A stretch of 64,000 nucleotides of DNA from Pseudomonas sp. Seg1 (GCF_018326005.1 NZ_AP021903.1:3381501-3445500), one strand, 5' to 3'; numbered from the stretch's first letter, positions 1 through 10,275 are shown. Numbers and translations: made by a program. The notes: generated from the letters alone by a model not told the origin.

Positions 1-229
1 TAACTGATAGTGAGCCTTCATCTGTGAAAATCTGTCCCGCGATTGCGCCAATCGGCGCTCACAGCGTCATCGCCCTATCGTTTAAAGAGCCAGACCAGTA
101 CAATCGCCGCCAAACTTTACGCGCACCCCTTGGTTGATGACGGGAACCTCCCCGCTTCAGCGCACTTTGACTCGGGCCAAGCGCTCCAGCCGCACCCTCG
201 CTACTCAGAATGCTTCGCAGGAAAAACTC

Positions 230-1816
230 TTGATTTCTACAGCTAACATCACGATGCAGTTCGGCGCCAAGCCGCTCTTCGAAAACGTTTCGGTCAAATT
301 CGGCGCGGGCAACCGTTATGGCCTGATCGGCGCCAACGGTTGCGGCAAGTCGACCTTCATGAAAATCCTCGGCGGTGACCTCGACCCGTCCGCTGGCCAG
401 GTCATGCTTGAGCCGAACGTGCGCCTGGGTAAATTGCGCCAGGATCAGTTCGCTTACGAAGAATTCACCGTGATCGACACCGTGATCATGGGTCACGAAG
501 AGCTGTGGAAGGTCAAGGCTGAACGCGACCGCATCTACTCGCTGCCGGAAATGAGCGAAGAAGACGGCATGGCCGTTGCCGAGCTGGAAACCGAATTCGC
601 CGAAATGGACGGCTACACCGCCGAATCCCGTGCCGGTGAGTTGCTGCTGGGTCTGGGTATCGGTATCGAGCAACACTTCGGCCCGATGAGCGAAGTCTCG
701 CCAGGCTGGAAGCTCCGTGTGTTGCTGGCACAGGCACTGTTCTCCGATCCGGAAGTGCTGTTGCTCGACGAACCGACCAACCACCTGGACATCAACACCA
801 TTCGCTGGCTGGAAAACGTTCTGACCCAGCGTAACAGCCTGATGATCATCATCTCTCACGACCGTCACTTCCTGAACAGCGTGTGCACGCACATGGCTGA
901 CCTGGATTACGGCGAGCTGCGTCTGTTCCCGGGCAACTACGACGAGTACATGACCGTGGCGACCCAGTCCCGCGAGCAACTGCTGTCGGACAACGCCAAG
1001 AAGAAAGCACAGATTTCCGAGCTGCAATCGTTCGTCAGCCGCTTCTCGGCCAACGCCTCGAAAGCCAAGCAGGCCACTTCCCGCGCCAAGGCGATCGACA
1101 AGATCCAGTTGGCTGAGGTCAAGCCTTCGAGCCGTGTCAGCCCGTTCATCCGTTTCGATCAGAACAAGAAGCTGCACCGCCAGGCTGTCATGGTCGAAAA
1201 AATGGCCAAAGGTTTCGACGGCAAGCCGCTGTTCAAGGACTTCAGCTTCCAGGTTGAAGCGGGCGAGCGCGTAGCGATCATCGGCCCGAACGGTATCGGC
1301 AAGACTACCCTGCTGCGCACTCTGGTCAACGAACTGACCCCGGACGCCGGCACCGTCAAGTGGACCGACGCCGCGGAACTGGGCTACTACGCTCAGGACC
1401 ACGCGCACGACTTCGAAGACGACGTCACCCTGTTTGACTGGATGGGTCAGTGGACTCAGGGCGAGCAGATGATTCGCGGTACTTTGGGGCGCATGCTGTT
1501 CTCCAACGACGAGATCCTCAAGTCGGTCAAGGTGATTTCCGGTGGTGAGCAAGGTCGCATGCTGTTCGGCAAGCTGATCCTGCAAAAGCCGAACGTCCTG
1601 ATCATGGACGAACCGACCAACCACTTGGACATGGAATCGATCGAGGCGCTGAACCTGGCGCTGGAAAACTACCCGGGCACGCTGATCTTCGTCAGCCACG
1701 ACCGTGAGTTCGTATCGTCCCTGGCCACGCGCATCATCGAGCTGAGCCCGAACGGCGTGACCGACTTCAGCGGCACCTACGACGACTACCTGCGTAGCCA
1801 AGGCGTAGTGTTCTAA
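230..1816 (+). CDS. ybiT: ABC-F family ATPase (YbiT type)
   Basis: Soluble twin-ATPase protein of the ABC-F family, whose members bind the ribosome and have no membrane domain. The 528 residues carry two nucleotide-binding domains. The first has Walker [10 protein letters not shown] near residue 34 and Walker [12 protein letters not shown]. The second has Walker [10 protein letters not shown] near residue 351, signature SGGEQGRML and Walker [12 protein letters not shown]. The first signature is degenerate (SPGWK). I chose the TTG start at 230 because the protein then begins [12 protein letters not shown], as YbiT homologues do, and an AGGA lies about 8 bases upstream. The frame stays open to an ATG at 134, but those extra 32 residues look non-homologous. 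It stands alone and is followed by a hairpin terminator. The ABC-F assignment is firm; the ribosomal role is family knowledge. Confidence 0.93.
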   Translation: MISTANITMQFGAKPLFENVSVKFGAGNRYGLIGANGCGKSTFMKILGGDLDPSAGQVMLEPNVRLGKLRQDQFAYEEFTVIDTVIMGHEELWKVKAERDRIYSLPEMSEEDGMAVAELETEFAEMDGYTAESRAGELLLGLGIGIEQHFGPMSEVSPGWKLRVLLAQALFSDPEVLLLDEPTNHLDINTIRWLENVLTQRNSLMIIISHDRHFLNSVCTHMADLDYGELRLFPGNYDEYMTVATQSREQLLSDNAKKKAQISELQSFVSRFSANASKAKQATSRAKAIDKIQLAEVKPSSRVSPFIRFDQNKKLHRQAVMVEKMAKGFDGKPLFKDFSFQVEAGERVAIIGPNGIGKTTLLRTLVNELTPDAGTVKWTDAAELGYYAQDHAHDFEDDVTLFDWMGQWTQGEQMIRGTLGRMLFSNDEILKSVKVISGGEQGRMLFGKLILQKPNVLIMDEPTNHLDMESIEALNLALENYPGTLIFVSHDREFVSSLATRIIELSPNGVTDFSGTYDDYLRSQGVVF

Positions 1817-1833
1817 AACGCTGCTGCAATCTG

Positions 1834-1864
1834 AAAGCCCTGTCCACGTGACGGGGCTTTTGCA
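1834..1864 (+). terminator. Rho-independent terminator after ybiT
   Basis: Stem AAAGCCCTGTC pairing with GACGGGGCTTT (one G-T pair) around a short loop, followed by a T-rich tail, 18 bases after the ybiT stop. Confidence 0.8.
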
Positions 1865-1880
1865 TTTTAAAGCGCTGATC

Positions 1881-1980
1881 GTTCCCACGCTCTGCGTGGG
1901 AATGCATCCCGTGACGCTCTGCGTCACACGAGCGGGACGCGGAGCGTCCGTGGCGGCGTTACCACGCAGAGCGTGGGAAC
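1881..1980. repeat. REP-like inverted repeat (GTTCCCACGCTCTGCGTGGG type)
   Basis: A 100-base element starts with GTTCCCACGCTCTGCGTGG and ends with its reverse complement CCACGCAGAGCGTGGGAAC. A third related palindrome, GACGCTCTGCGTCA, lies in the middle. This kind of short palindromic repeat is common between genes in fluorescent pseudomonads. Only one copy of this family was seen in the window. Confidence 0.8.
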
Positions 1981-2079
1981 GTTCGGTCACTTTTCAGGAA
2001 AATAGTTAGCCTGCTTTCTTTTGATTCAGACCCAAGCCATGATGCGAGCTCTCCTACCGCCGCCCGCGAACGAGTTCTC

Positions 2080-3267
2080 ATGTCTGCGCAGCAACAGCCA
2101 CCGCAAAGCTCCATGGCGATCACCCTGCAGATCGTCTCCATCGTTTTTTATACCTTTATAGCCTTCCTCTGCATCGGCCTGCCGATTGCCGTGTTGCCCG
2201 GTTACGTGCATGAACAGTTGGGTTTCAGCGCGATCATTGCCGGGCTGGTCATCGGCTCGCAGTATCTGGCCACCCTGCTCAGCCGACCGATGGCCGGGCG
2301 CATGTCGGACACCATCGGCACCAAACGGGCGATTGTTTATGGCTTGCTGGGGATCGTGCTTAGCGGTGTGCTGACGCTGATTTCCACGCTGTTGCAAAGC
2401 TTCCCGCTGACCAGCCTGTTGATACTGATCGCCGGGCGTTTGCTGCTTGGCATCGCTCAGGGCCTGATCGGTGTCGGCACCATCAGTTGGTGCATGGGCC
2501 AGGTCGGCGCTGAACACACGGCGCGCTCCATCGGCTGGAATGGCATCGCCTCGTATGGCGCGATTGCGATTGGTGCGCCGCTGGGCGTGGTGATGGTCGC
2601 CGACTACGGTTTTGCCAGTCTGGGGGTTGCGCTGACAGCATTGGCGACCATGGCGTTGGTGCTCATCCGCAATAAACCGTCAGTACCCGTGGTGCGCGGT
2701 GAACGCTTGCCGTTTTGGGCGGTGTTCGGCCGGATCGCACCGTTTGGCGCCAGTCTGAGCCTGGCGTCGATCGGTTACGGCACGCTGACCACGTTCATCA
2801 CCCTGTATTACCTCAATCGCGGCTGGACCGGCGCGGCGTACTGCCTGACGGTGTTCGGCGTGTGCTTCATCCTTTCACGCCTGATGTTCATTTCTGCGAT
2901 TGCGCGATTCGGCGGGTTCAGCTCGGCAATTGCCTGCATGACCGTCGAAACCGTCGGGCTGACAATGTTGTGGCTGGCGCCTTCCACCGCGTATGCGCTG
3001 ATCGGTGCGGGTCTGGCCGGATTTGGCCTGTCGCTGGTGTATCCGGCGCTGGGCGTCGAAGCGATCAAGCAAGTGCCCAGCTCCAGCCGTGGCGCGGGGT
3101 TGAGCGCTTATGCCGTGTTCTTCGATCTGGCGCTGGCGGTGGCCGGCCCGTTGATGGGCGCAGTGGCGTTGAACCTGGGCTATTCGTGGATTTTCTTTTG
3201 CGCGGCGATGCTTTCGGTCACCGGGCTGGGGCTGACCTTGCTGCTCAAGCGCCGCGCGATGGCTTGA
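2080..3267 (+). CDS. MFS transporter (YhhS/YfcJ-like)
   Basis: Inner-membrane major facilitator of 395 residues with about 12 hydrophobic segments. The MFS loop-2/3 motif appears as GRMSDTIGTKRA near residue 78. The N-terminal region (LCIGLPIAVLPGYVH) and the overall length resemble the YhhS/YfcJ (UPF0226) group of putative exporters, whose substrate is unclear. The start at 2080 has only a weak ribosome-binding site, and the ATG at 2113 just before the first helix is an alternative. The gene is monocistronic between two repeat elements, so context gives no hint of substrate. Confidence 0.82.
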   Translation: MSAQQQPPQSSMAITLQIVSIVFYTFIAFLCIGLPIAVLPGYVHEQLGFSAIIAGLVIGSQYLATLLSRPMAGRMSDTIGTKRAIVYGLLGIVLSGVLTLISTLLQSFPLTSLLILIAGRLLLGIAQGLIGVGTISWCMGQVGAEHTARSIGWNGIASYGAIAIGAPLGVVMVADYGFASLGVALTALATMALVLIRNKPSVPVVRGERLPFWAVFGRIAPFGASLSLASIGYGTLTTFITLYYLNRGWTGAAYCLTVFGVCFILSRLMFISAIARFGGFSSAIACMTVETVGLTMLWLAPSTAYALIGAGLAGFGLSLVYPALGVEAIKQVPSSSRGAGLSAYAVFFDLALAVAGPLMGAVALNLGYSWIFFCAAMLSVTGLGLTLLLKRRAMA

Positions 3268-3284
3268 ATCTTCGGTCTAAAACC

Positions 3285-3374
3285 TGTGGGAGCGAGCCTG
3301 CTCGCGAAGGCGTAGCTTCAGTCGATACACGTGCTGACTGATTCACCGCCTTCGCGAGCAGGCTCGCTCCCACA
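3285..3374. repeat. REP pair, GGGAGCGAGCCTGCTCGCGA type
   Basis: Forward TGTGGGAGCGAGCCTGCTCG and its reverse complement CGAGCAGGCTCGCTCCCACA lie about 50 bases apart, forming one long stem-loop. It sits just after an MFS gene and before the 3' end of the convergent hydrolase gene. The same family recurs at 6687-6776 and 21952-22040. Confidence 0.88.
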
Positions 3375-3396
3375 AGGGTTCTGCGGTGGGATCAGG

Positions 3397-4434
3397 TTAT
3401 TGATCGGCCGTCTGCATGCCCGCCCGCGTCGGTTTGCCCAGTGCATGTGCAAAGAACCGCCCCGCTTCGGAAATCAGATTGCGATGGATGTCTTCGCGAT
3501 CGACGCCATCGGCGTCGGTGCACAGTGCCGGCATCGCAAGAATCTGCTCTTCGGTGCACGGCGCCATGAACACGAAGTGCCCTGCCCCGGCCAGTAACTT
3601 GAAGTCTGGTGCTGTGGGCAGTTTGCGCGCCAGTGCGGCAGCATTTTTGTCGAACGCGACGAGTTTGTCGCCATCGCCGCTGTAGAGCAGCACCGGCACA
3701 TGCACATCGGCCAGGGTGTGACGACCAAATTTCAGGCTCAACGGCGCCATCAGCAACAACGCGTGCACGCGCGGATCGGCCACCGGCTGCAGGTCATCGC
3801 GATCAACGATCAGTTCGCCCTGGGTGTTGCAGGCGTCGCGGTCGTCCGGACGTTCCTGGCAATAGCGGCGCAGGCGATCCAGATCCGGTTGCGCGCCGGA
3901 CAGAATCAGCGCCGTCTCGCCACCCGCCGAATAGCCGATCACGCCAACCTGATCAGCATTGACGAACGGCGCCAGCATGCGATCGCCGAGGGTCGCGGTG
4001 ATCGCTTCGGAAATCTGGATGGGCCGGCCGTAGAGATTGCTCAGGGTGCCGAGACGGCTGTGGTCTTTGGAGTTATCGCCGGGGTGAATCACGGCCACCA
4101 CGACAAAACCTTTGCGCGCCAGCGATGTGGCGAGGTCGTGCAGCGCCAGCGGTGTGCCGGTGTTGCCATGGGACAGCATCAGCATTGGAAAGCGGCCCAT
4201 GGCGACTTTGGTGTCTTCACCGGCTTCGACCGAATAGCCTTCGAGCAGGCTCATGTGCTCGCGGTCGCTGGAGGGGTAGAACGCGATGGCGCGCATCGGT
4301 TGCAGGTCGAGCGGATCGAGGAAGGTCATCTCGTGATAACCGACGCTCCAGACAGGGTGTCGCCCCGGCGCAGCCTGCACTGAATTCAGGCTGCCGAGCA
4401 GGCAAATCAGTAACGTTGCACAAAGACGCATCAT
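3397..4434 (-). CDS. Secreted alpha/beta hydrolase (dienelactone hydrolase / PAF-acetylhydrolase-like)
   Basis: Probable periplasmic serine hydrolase of 345 residues. It starts with a signal peptide (MMRLCATLLICLLGSLNSVQA). Family marks are HGNTG for the oxyanion region, the nucleophile elbow GYSAGGE, and a late GHFVF that supplies the catalytic histidine. I chose the ATG at 4434 because AGGGTGGGG precedes it and the signal peptide begins there; the open frame runs on upstream to 4527. The fold is clear. The substrate is unknown, and related proteins are annotated as dienelactone hydrolase or platelet-activating-factor acetylhydrolase. No functionally related neighbour was seen. Confidence 0.85.
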   Translation of the reverse strand: MMRLCATLLICLLGSLNSVQAAPGRHPVWSVGYHEMTFLDPLDLQPMRAIAFYPSSDREHMSLLEGYSVEAGEDTKVAMGRFPMLMLSHGNTGTPLALHDLATSLARKGFVVVAVIHPGDNSKDHSRLGTLSNLYGRPIQISEAITATLGDRMLAPFVNADQVGVIGYSAGGETALILSGAQPDLDRLRRYCQERPDDRDACNTQGELIVDRDDLQPVADPRVHALLLMAPLSLKFGRHTLADVHVPVLLYSGDGDKLVAFDKNAAALARKLPTAPDFKLLAGAGHFVFMAPCTEEQILAMPALCTDADGVDREDIHRNLISEAGRFFAHALGKPTRAGMQTADQ

Positions 4435-4584
4435 GGGATGCCCCACCCTGTTGTTACTCAATCGAAAGATCCGTTGCGTTGTCAGGCCGGAACGCCGAGG
4501 ATTCAGCGCTCCGTTACGACACTGCACTCAGACGTTGATCGTTTGACTGCATAACCCGGGCCAGATTATGTAACAGTCAGAAAC

Positions 4585-4632
4585 AAAAAACTCCGTATTC
4601 GGCCCTTGCAGAACCAGAATACAGAGTTTTTT
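4585..4632. terminator. Bidirectional hairpin downstream of azoR
   Basis: AAAAAACTCCGTATTC pairs with GAATACAGAGTTTTTT (one mismatch) around a 16-base loop. T-runs on either strand suit termination of azoR on the minus strand. Confidence 0.75.
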
Positions 4633-4670
4633 GGGTATTACCTGAACCTCAGCTGTTCTTTACGCAAGCC

Positions 4671-5282
4671 TTACGCGGCGGCGAACAATTGCTCGCTGAT
4701 CTTCGCTTGAGCTGCGGTCATGGCGTTGTTGCGCACTTCGTCACCATACGCCAGACCTTCGGCACGGACGATTTCGATGTCGGTGATGCCGAGGAAGCCC
4801 AATACCAGCTTCAAGTATTCTTCGTGGGCGATGCCGCTGGCCTGACCGGCGTGGATACCGCCGGAGGTGGAAACGATCACCACTTTCTTGCCACCGCACA
4901 GGCCTTCAGGGCCGGCTTCGGTGTAACGGAAGGTCTGACCGGCAACGGCCACACGGTCGATCCACGCCTTGAGTTGGGTCGGTACAGTGAAGTTGTACAT
5001 CGGCGCAGCAATCACCACAGCGTCAGCAGCGATGAACTCGGCCAGGGTCGACGCGCTCAGCTCGGCTTCGTGCTGTTGCGCGGCGTTACGCAGCTCAGCG
5101 GTGGTGCCGGCGGCGACCAGCGTGGTCGAAGAGAAGTGACTGATGGCGTCAGCCGCCAGATCGCGGTAAGTCACCACGGCGCCTGGCTCAGCAGCTTGCC
5201 AGGCTTTGACGACTTGGCTGCTCAACTGACGGGAAGCCGAGTTGTCGCCCAGAATGCTCGAATCGATATGCAGCAGTTTCAT
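4671..5282 (-). CDS. azoR: FMN-dependent NADH-azoreductase
   Basis: Cytosolic flavodoxin-fold oxidoreductase of 203 residues that uses NADH and FMN to reduce azo dyes and quinones. Family features are the N-terminal [14 protein letters not shown] phosphate/FMN-binding loop, [19 protein letters not shown] near residues 94-112, and STSGG near 140. The ATG at 5282 follows CCAGGAG and gives the standard length of about 200 residues; the frame extends upstream without homology. It is divergent from a LysR regulator that starts 129 bases away, an arrangement typical of azoreductase and quinone-response genes. Confidence 0.94.
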   Translation of the reverse strand: MKLLHIDSSILGDNSASRQLSSQVVKAWQAAEPGAVVTYRDLAADAISHFSSTTLVAAGTTAELRNAAQQHEAELSASTLAEFIAADAVVIAAPMYNFTVPTQLKAWIDRVAVAGQTFRYTEAGPEGLCGGKKVVIVSTSGGIHAGQASGIAHEEYLKLVLGFLGITDIEIVRAEGLAYGDEVRNNAMTAAQAKISEQLFAAA

Positions 5283-5410
5283 GTGGAATCTCCTGGAATG
5301 AATCGCCGGTGGCGACGGAATGGAGAGAATCCTACGCAAGAAACCAATGGATGATTAGACGGCGACAATGCGATAGTTTGTCCCACTGATAGAACAGTCG
5401 GATTTAAACC

Positions 5411-6319
5411 ATGCAAGACCTCAACGATCTCTACTACTTCGCCAAAGTCGTCGAAGCTGGCGGCTTTGCAGCTGCCGGCCGATTGCTGGGTATTCCCAAA
5501 TCGCGGCTGTCGCGACGTATCGCCGAACTGGAAGAGCGTCTCGGCGCGCGCCTGTTGCAACGCACCACCCGCCAACTCAATCTCACCGCCGTGGGTGAGC
5601 GTTATTTGCGCCACTGCCAGGCCATGTTGCTGGAAGCGGAAATGGCCGACGAAGCCGTCGCCAGTATGTCCACCGAGCCACGTGGGCGCCTGCGCGTGTC
5701 ATGCCCGACGGGGCTGGCTCGGGAAATGCTGCCGTGGGTGATCAGCGATTTCCTCGGCAAATTCCCTCAGGTGCAACTGGAAGTCGTGCTGCTCAACCGT
5801 CGGGTGGATCTGGTTGCAGAAGGTTTCGATGTGGCCTTGCGCGTGCGAGAACTGGGCGACGAAGATCCGCTGCTGGTGACGCGACGTTTGCGTCAGGCGC
5901 AAATGGTCGTGGTGGCCAGCCCGGAGTTTATTCAAGGCCAGTCGATCAATCATCCGCAAGACCTGAAGAATCTGCCGGTGCTGGGTGCATTGGAGGCCGA
6001 TCGCATGGTCCACGTACGCCTGCTCGATCAACAAGGCGAAAGCTTCGAACTGAACATGGAAGCACGGTTGGGCATCGACGACTTTATCGTGCGCAAGACC
6101 TGTGTGCTGGCCGGCCAGGGCTTCACGATGTTGCCGATGATGTATTGCGAAGCGGAGCTGCAAAGCGGCGCGCTGGTGCAGTTGCTGCCCGAATGGTCGC
6201 TACCCGGCGGCTGGCTGCAAGCGGTGTATCCGCATCGGCGCGGCGTGATGCCAGCCGTGCGCGCGTGGATCGATCACCTGGTCGAATCGTTCAATGCCTG
6301 TGGGGAGCGGTTGTTATGA
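5411..6319 (+). CDS. LysR-type regulator, divergent from azoR
   Basis: DNA-binding regulator of 302 residues. The N-terminal winged helix (about residues 5-62) shows the LysR pattern FAAAGRLLGIPKSRLSRRIA, and a periplasmic-binding-protein-like effector domain follows. It is transcribed away from azoR across a short shared promoter region, so control of azoR and of itself is the natural inference. Its stop codon overlaps the start of the next gene by ATGA, so the two are probably translationally coupled. The effector is unknown; electrophiles or quinones are plausible from the azoR link only. Confidence 0.9.
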   Translation: MQDLNDLYYFAKVVEAGGFAAAGRLLGIPKSRLSRRIAELEERLGARLLQRTTRQLNLTAVGERYLRHCQAMLLEAEMADEAVASMSTEPRGRLRVSCPTGLAREMLPWVISDFLGKFPQVQLEVVLLNRRVDLVAEGFDVALRVRELGDEDPLLVTRRLRQAQMVVVASPEFIQGQSINHPQDLKNLPVLGALEADRMVHVRLLDQQGESFELNMEARLGIDDFIVRKTCVLAGQGFTMLPMMYCEAELQSGALVQLLPEWSLPGGWLQAVYPHRRGVMPAVRAWIDHLVESFNACGERLL

Positions 6320-6675
6320 AGAAGGGAAAAATGAGCGAAGCGGACGTTGCGGCGTTCTGTCTGGCGTTGCCCGGTGCGCGGGAAGACTACAAGTGGGGTG
6401 GCGTGCGAGTGTTTTCGATTGCCGGCAACAAGATGTTTGCCTTGCAGGGGCTGCGCGGCGACTCGCTGGCATTCAAGGTCGACAAGGATCTGTTTCTCGG
6501 CCATTGCGACCGGCCGGGCATCCACCCCGCGCCGTATCTGGCCCGGGCCCAGTGGATCATCATGCACCCGCCCTACCCGCTGGGCGCCGAGGAATTACAG
6601 GGGTTATTGCAGCGTTCGCATCAGTTGGTGGTGAGCAAGTTGCCGAAGAAAACTCAGGTGGGATTACTGCTTTAA
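6316..6675 (+). CDS. MmcQ/YjbR family protein
   Basis: Small cytosolic protein of 119 residues of the MmcQ/YjbR (CyaY-like fold) family, some of whose members bind DNA. Seen here are FCLALPGAREDYKWG near the start, the central FKVDKDLFLGH, and the C-terminal LLQRSHQLVVSKL helix. The ATG at 6316 overlaps the stop of the preceding LysR gene (ATGA), which marks translational coupling. Its role next to a LysR regulator and azoR is unknown. Confidence 0.85.
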   Translation: MKKGKMSEADVAAFCLALPGAREDYKWGGVRVFSIAGNKMFALQGLRGDSLAFKVDKDLFLGHCDRPGIHPAPYLARAQWIIMHPPYPLGAEELQGLLQRSHQLVVSKLPKKTQVGLLL

Positions 6676-6686
6676 CTCTAATCCCC

Positions 6687-6776
6687 TGTGGGAGCGAGCC
6701 TGCTCGCGAAAGCGGACTTTCATTCAACAATGATGTTGTCTGACACGGCCTTTTCGCGAGCAGGCTCGCTCCTACA
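6687..6776. repeat. REP pair, GGGAGCGAGCCTGCTCGCGA type
   Basis: Forward TGTGGGAGCGAGCCTGCTCG and reverse CGAGCAGGCTCGCTCCTACA copies form one stem-loop in the gap between two convergent genes. It is the same family as 3285-3374, with one base changed in the right arm. Confidence 0.88.
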
Positions 6777-6794
6777 TTGGTTTTTTGCAGGTCT

Positions 6795-7223
6795 TTAGAA
6801 CAGATTGAGCAGGTTCAAACGGAGGAACAACTGGTCGATCCAGAACACCTGGTGCAACAGGACGATGACCCAGAACAGAACCTGAAACGACACCTTGCGC
6901 GTCTTGTGCCGAAACACCTGCTGAGCAATCAACGCGCCTGGCCAGCCGCCGGCCAGTTCCACCGCGTGCAGGATATTCTCCGGCGTGCGCCACGCATCCG
7001 TCCGGGCCTTGCGTTTGTCGGCCCAGTACATGAAGAACGCCAGCACGCTGACGATTCCATACGCGGCCAACGGCACCAGTGAAATCCCGCGCAGCCACAT
7101 CGACAGCGAGCCGAACAACGGCAGCGCGCAGACGATTACCAGCACCACCAGTTTCAATTTCAGATGCTGAACATGGCCGCCAGAGGGGCGACCTTCAGGA
7201 CGGCGTGCGCGGGAATCGCTCAT
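6795..7223 (-). CDS. DUF1294 family membrane protein
   Basis: Small inner-membrane protein of 142 residues. After a polar N-terminus it has two hydrophobic segments ([16 protein letters not shown] and [20 protein letters not shown]), then the DUF1294 core with [18 protein letters not shown] and [14 protein letters not shown], and a final hydrophobic helix. Many DUF1294 proteins carry an N-terminal cold-shock domain; this one does not. Its ATG overlaps the uppP stop by four bases, so it is coupled to uppP. Function is unknown. Confidence 0.85.
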   Translation of the reverse strand: MSDSRARRPEGRPSGGHVQHLKLKLVVLVIVCALPLFGSLSMWLRGISLVPLAAYGIVSVLAFFMYWADKRKARTDAWRTPENILHAVELAGGWPGALIAQQVFRHKTRKVSFQVLFWVIVLLHQVFWIDQLFLRLNLLNLF

Positions 7224-8050
7224 GGCTTGGCCGCCGCCCAGTCCACCCAGCCGAACTGCCACGTCGCCAGAATGAACAGGCCAAAGACGATCCGATACCA
7301 GGCGAATGCCGCATAGCTGTGGCTGCCGATAAACTTGAGCAGGCCACGCACTGCGATCATCGCGAAGATAAACGCGGTGACGAAACCGATGGCGAACACC
7401 GGGAAATCCGCCGGGACAAACAGATGGCGGTATTTGAAGCCCGAGTACACCGCAGCACTGACCATGGTTGGCATGGCAAGGAAGAACGAGAACTCGGTGG
7501 CCGTCTTGCGCGACAGACCGAACAGCAAGCCGCCAATGATGGTCGAGCCAGAACGCGATGTGCCGGGGATCATGGCCAGGCATTGGGCGAAACCGATTTT
7601 CAGCGCATCGGTCCAGCGAATCTCATCAACCGTTTCTGCGTGCACTTCATGCTGACGTTGTTCAGCCCACAACATGATGATCCCGCCGACGACCAACGCC
7701 GCCGCAACGGTGATCGGGTTGAACAGGTATTTGTGGATCAGGTCGGCAAAGATCACGCCCAGCACGACGGCGGGCAAAAACGCGATCAGCAGGTTGGCGG
7801 TGAAACGCCGTGCGCTTGGCTGTGTTGGCAAACCGACCACCACATCCAGAATCTTGCGGCGAAACTCCCAGACCACCGCGAGGATCGCGCCGAGCTGAAT
7901 AATGATGTTGAACGCCATGGCCCTCTCGCCGCCGAAGTCGAGCAAGTCGGCAACAATGATCTGGTGTCCGGTACTGGAAATGGGCAAAAACTCCGTCAGC
8001 CCTTCTACAACTCCTAGTATCAGTGCCTGCAAGGCGGTCCAAAGATCCAT
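7220..8050 (-). CDS. uppP: Undecaprenyl-diphosphatase
   Basis: Integral membrane phosphatase of 276 residues that recycles undecaprenyl diphosphate to the monophosphate carrier for peptidoglycan and surface polysaccharide synthesis. Both family signatures are present: [14 protein letters not shown] near residue 16 and PGTSRSGST near residue 160. About eight hydrophobic segments are visible. I prefer the ATG at 8050, five bases after a GGGGG box, over the adjacent in-frame TTG at 8053. The following DUF1294 gene overlaps its stop codon. Confidence 0.95.
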   Translation of the reverse strand: MDLWTALQALILGVVEGLTEFLPISSTGHQIIVADLLDFGGERAMAFNIIIQLGAILAVVWEFRRKILDVVVGLPTQPSARRFTANLLIAFLPAVVLGVIFADLIHKYLFNPITVAAALVVGGIIMLWAEQRQHEVHAETVDEIRWTDALKIGFAQCLAMIPGTSRSGSTIIGGLLFGLSRKTATEFSFFLAMPTMVSAAVYSGFKYRHLFVPADFPVFAIGFVTAFIFAMIAVRGLLKFIGSHSYAAFAWYRIVFGLFILATWQFGWVDWAAAKP

Positions 8051-8354
8051 CAATCCCCCAAAGAGCGATGCACGCAGGCATGCCCCGATAGTATTTTTTT
8101 ACGTTCACTGCGATCAGCGTAGCTGGTTGTTGCTGTACCGATTCCGCGCGCACAGGATCCACACGAAAGGGTCAAAATTCCGTGAAATATCAACTTGGAT
8201 TCAGGTTTTCACGCGCGGGGCCGAAATCCTAACAGACAAGCCTTAATAGCGCTGCCGCGTTATACGACTTGGGTCGCGTATGCCAGACCGCGAAATCGTG
8301 GTTGGATGCTGGCGGTCGTTTATTACAAGAAAAAGAATCCGGAGTGACAGCGTT
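8051..8354. other. Divergent intergenic region between uppP and a chemoreceptor
   Basis: About 300 bases with no convincing gene. It must carry the uppP promoter on the minus strand and the chemoreceptor promoter on the plus strand. The stretch TTCAGGTT-N11-GCCGAAAT at 8200-8226 loosely resembles a flagellar sigma-28 site, but with too many mismatches to call. No hairpin or repeat was seen. Confidence 0.4.
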
Positions 8355-9989
8355 ATGAACAGCTTGCGCAGTGTGTCGATCAGCCGACGCTTGTGGCTCA
8401 TTTTGGTGGTGGCAGTGGTCATGTTGCTGACCTTGGGCGTGTTGATGCTCAAGCAGATCCACGATGACCTGTATCGCGCCAAAGCCCAGAAAACCCAGCA
8501 TGTGGTGCAGACCGCCAGCGGTTTGCTGACCTACTACCACGATCTGGAAACCGCCGGCACTCTGAGCAAAGAGGCTGCGCAAAAGCAGGCGCTCACCGCC
8601 ATCCGTGGTCTGCGTTATGACCAGAGCGACTATTTCTGGATCAACGACCTCACCCCCGTGATGGTCATGCACCCGACCAACCCCAAACTCGAGGGCCAGA
8701 ATCTCTCGGCAATTCGCGATCCGGATGGTTTCGCGGTGTTCAACGAGATGGTTGCCATTGCCAGGTCCAAGGGCGCCGGCATGGTCGATTACCGGTGGCC
8801 GAAGCCCGGCGCCAGTGAGCCCGTGGCAAAAACTTCGTACGTAAAACTGTTCGAGCCGTGGGGCTGGGTGCTCGGTTCTGGCGTGTATGTGGACGATGTG
8901 CAGGCCGAGTTCCAGGGACAGGTGATCAAGGCCACGGTGATTGGCCTGGCCATCGCCGTGATCATGGCATTGCTGGTGATCCTGATTGCGCGCAGCATCG
9001 TCCGTCCGCTGCAGGAAACCGTGAACGCCATGGCCAACATCGCCAGCGGTGAAAGCGACCTGACCCGCAGCCTCGATACCCATGGCAAGGATGAAGTGAC
9101 TGAGCTGGCTCATCATTTCAACGCGTTTACGGCCAAACTGCGCCGGGTGATCGGCGACTTGCAGGTCTCGGCCAGCGCGCTGGGCCAGTCGTCCAGCGAA
9201 CTGGGCAACGATGCGTCGCAGGCCCAGCAGCGCAGCCAGCAGCAATCGCAGCAGATGGAACTGGTGGCCACCGCGATCAACGAGGTGACCTACGGTGTGC
9301 AGGATGTGGCGAAAAACGCCGAGCATGCTGCCGCCGAAATGCGTGATGCCGAGGCCCAGGCGCAGCAAGGCCAGATCAACATTGACGGTAGCCTGCAACA
9401 GATCGACAAGCTGTCCGGCACTATCGATCAAGCGGTAGAGGTGATTCGCACCCTTGCCGCCGAAAGCACGCAGATCGGCAGCGTCCTGGAAGTGATTCGC
9501 TCGATTGCCGAGCAGACCAATCTGCTCGCACTGAATGCGGCCATCGAAGCGGCCCGGGCCGGTGAACAGGGGCGTGGTTTTGCCGTGGTGGCAGATGAAG
9601 TGCGCTTGCTCGCGCAGCGTACACAGAAGTCGACAGCGGAAATCCAGTCGATGATCGAGCGCCTGCAAAATCACTCCGAGGCAGCGGTCAAGGTGATTGG
9701 TGACAGCAGCAAAGCTTCGCAACTGACCATTGAACAAGCCGGACTGGCCGGCGCCAGCCTGAACGCTATCGGCCAGGCGCTGCGTAATCTCAATGGCCTG
9801 AATGCATCGATTGCCAGCGCCACGTTGCAACAGGCGCATGTGGTCGAGGACATCAATCAGAACGTGACCCAGGCTGCCGGGCTGTCGCACAGCACGGCCA
9901 TCGCAGCCGAGCAGTCGAGTGCCGCCAGCGTGCGGCTCGGCCAGTTGAGCGAACAGTTGAACAGCCTGCTGCGTCAGTTCCGCGTCTAG
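8355..9989 (+). CDS. Methyl-accepting chemotaxis protein, single-Cache sensor
   Basis: Transmembrane chemoreceptor of 544 residues. Layout: a transmembrane helix at about 11-30; a periplasmic single-Cache-type sensor at about 35-190, with the typical DYFWINDL and [13 protein letters not shown] segments; a second transmembrane helix at about 193-216; HAMP to about 268; and the cytoplasmic signalling rod with the hairpin-tip motif [20 protein letters not shown] near 384. The ATG at 8355 follows GGAGTGA; the open frame runs to 8280 upstream. No C-terminal CheR-docking pentapeptide is present (it ends QFRV). The ligand is unknown; related sCache receptors often sense small carboxylates. Confidence 0.92.
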   Translation: MNSLRSVSISRRLWLILVVAVVMLLTLGVLMLKQIHDDLYRAKAQKTQHVVQTASGLLTYYHDLETAGTLSKEAAQKQALTAIRGLRYDQSDYFWINDLTPVMVMHPTNPKLEGQNLSAIRDPDGFAVFNEMVAIARSKGAGMVDYRWPKPGASEPVAKTSYVKLFEPWGWVLGSGVYVDDVQAEFQGQVIKATVIGLAIAVIMALLVILIARSIVRPLQETVNAMANIASGESDLTRSLDTHGKDEVTELAHHFNAFTAKLRRVIGDLQVSASALGQSSSELGNDASQAQQRSQQQSQQMELVATAINEVTYGVQDVAKNAEHAAAEMRDAEAQAQQGQINIDGSLQQIDKLSGTIDQAVEVIRTLAAESTQIGSVLEVIRSIAEQTNLLALNAAIEAARAGEQGRGFAVVADEVRLLAQRTQKSTAEIQSMIERLQNHSEAAVKVIGDSSKASQLTIEQAGLAGASLNAIGQALRNLNGLNASIASATLQQAHVVEDINQNVTQAAGLSHSTAIAAEQSSAASVRLGQLSEQLNSLLRQFRV

Positions 9990-10000
9990 CACCGCCCCAC

Positions 10001-10222
10001 TATAGGAGTGAGCCTGCTGGAGACAGGTTTATGTCAGCCAATATCTACCGTGCTGACATACCGCCATCGCTGGCAAGCCAGCTCCCACAAGGATTTATGC
10101 CATGCCCACCCATCTTGGGCATTACTCAAAACCCTGTGGGAGCTGGCTTGCCAGCGATGAAGGCGGAACATTCAACATCATTGTTGACGCCGCCGAAGCC
10201 ATCGCGAGCAGGCTCACTCCTA
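10001..10222. repeat. Compound REP cluster of two interleaved families
   Basis: Four REP units lie in order. A forward TAGGAGTGAGCCTGCT starts near 10001. A reverse ATCGCTGGCAAGCCAGCTCC is at 10065-10084. Its forward partner is at 10135-10157 (GTGGGAGCTGGCTTGCCAGC). A reverse ATCGCGAGCAGGCTCACTCC is near 10200-10219. The outer units belong to the GAGCCTGCTCGCGA family and the inner units to the GCTGGCTTGCCAGCGAT family. Confidence 0.82.
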
Positions 10223-10275
10223 CAGCTTTTCTGGGTACAATCCGCCCCCTCCTCAACTCCCTCCAAGGAACCCAC

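Noticed and set aside
1..229. Possible promoter TACAAT at 99-104 for ybiT
   Set aside because: No -35 element at suitable spacing could be found, so it is not listed as a feature.
59..1990. 643-residue open frame on the minus strand
   Set aside because: It is the antisense shadow of the ABC-F gene; its composition (Val, Gln, His, Asp-rich) is that of a reversed high-GC gene.
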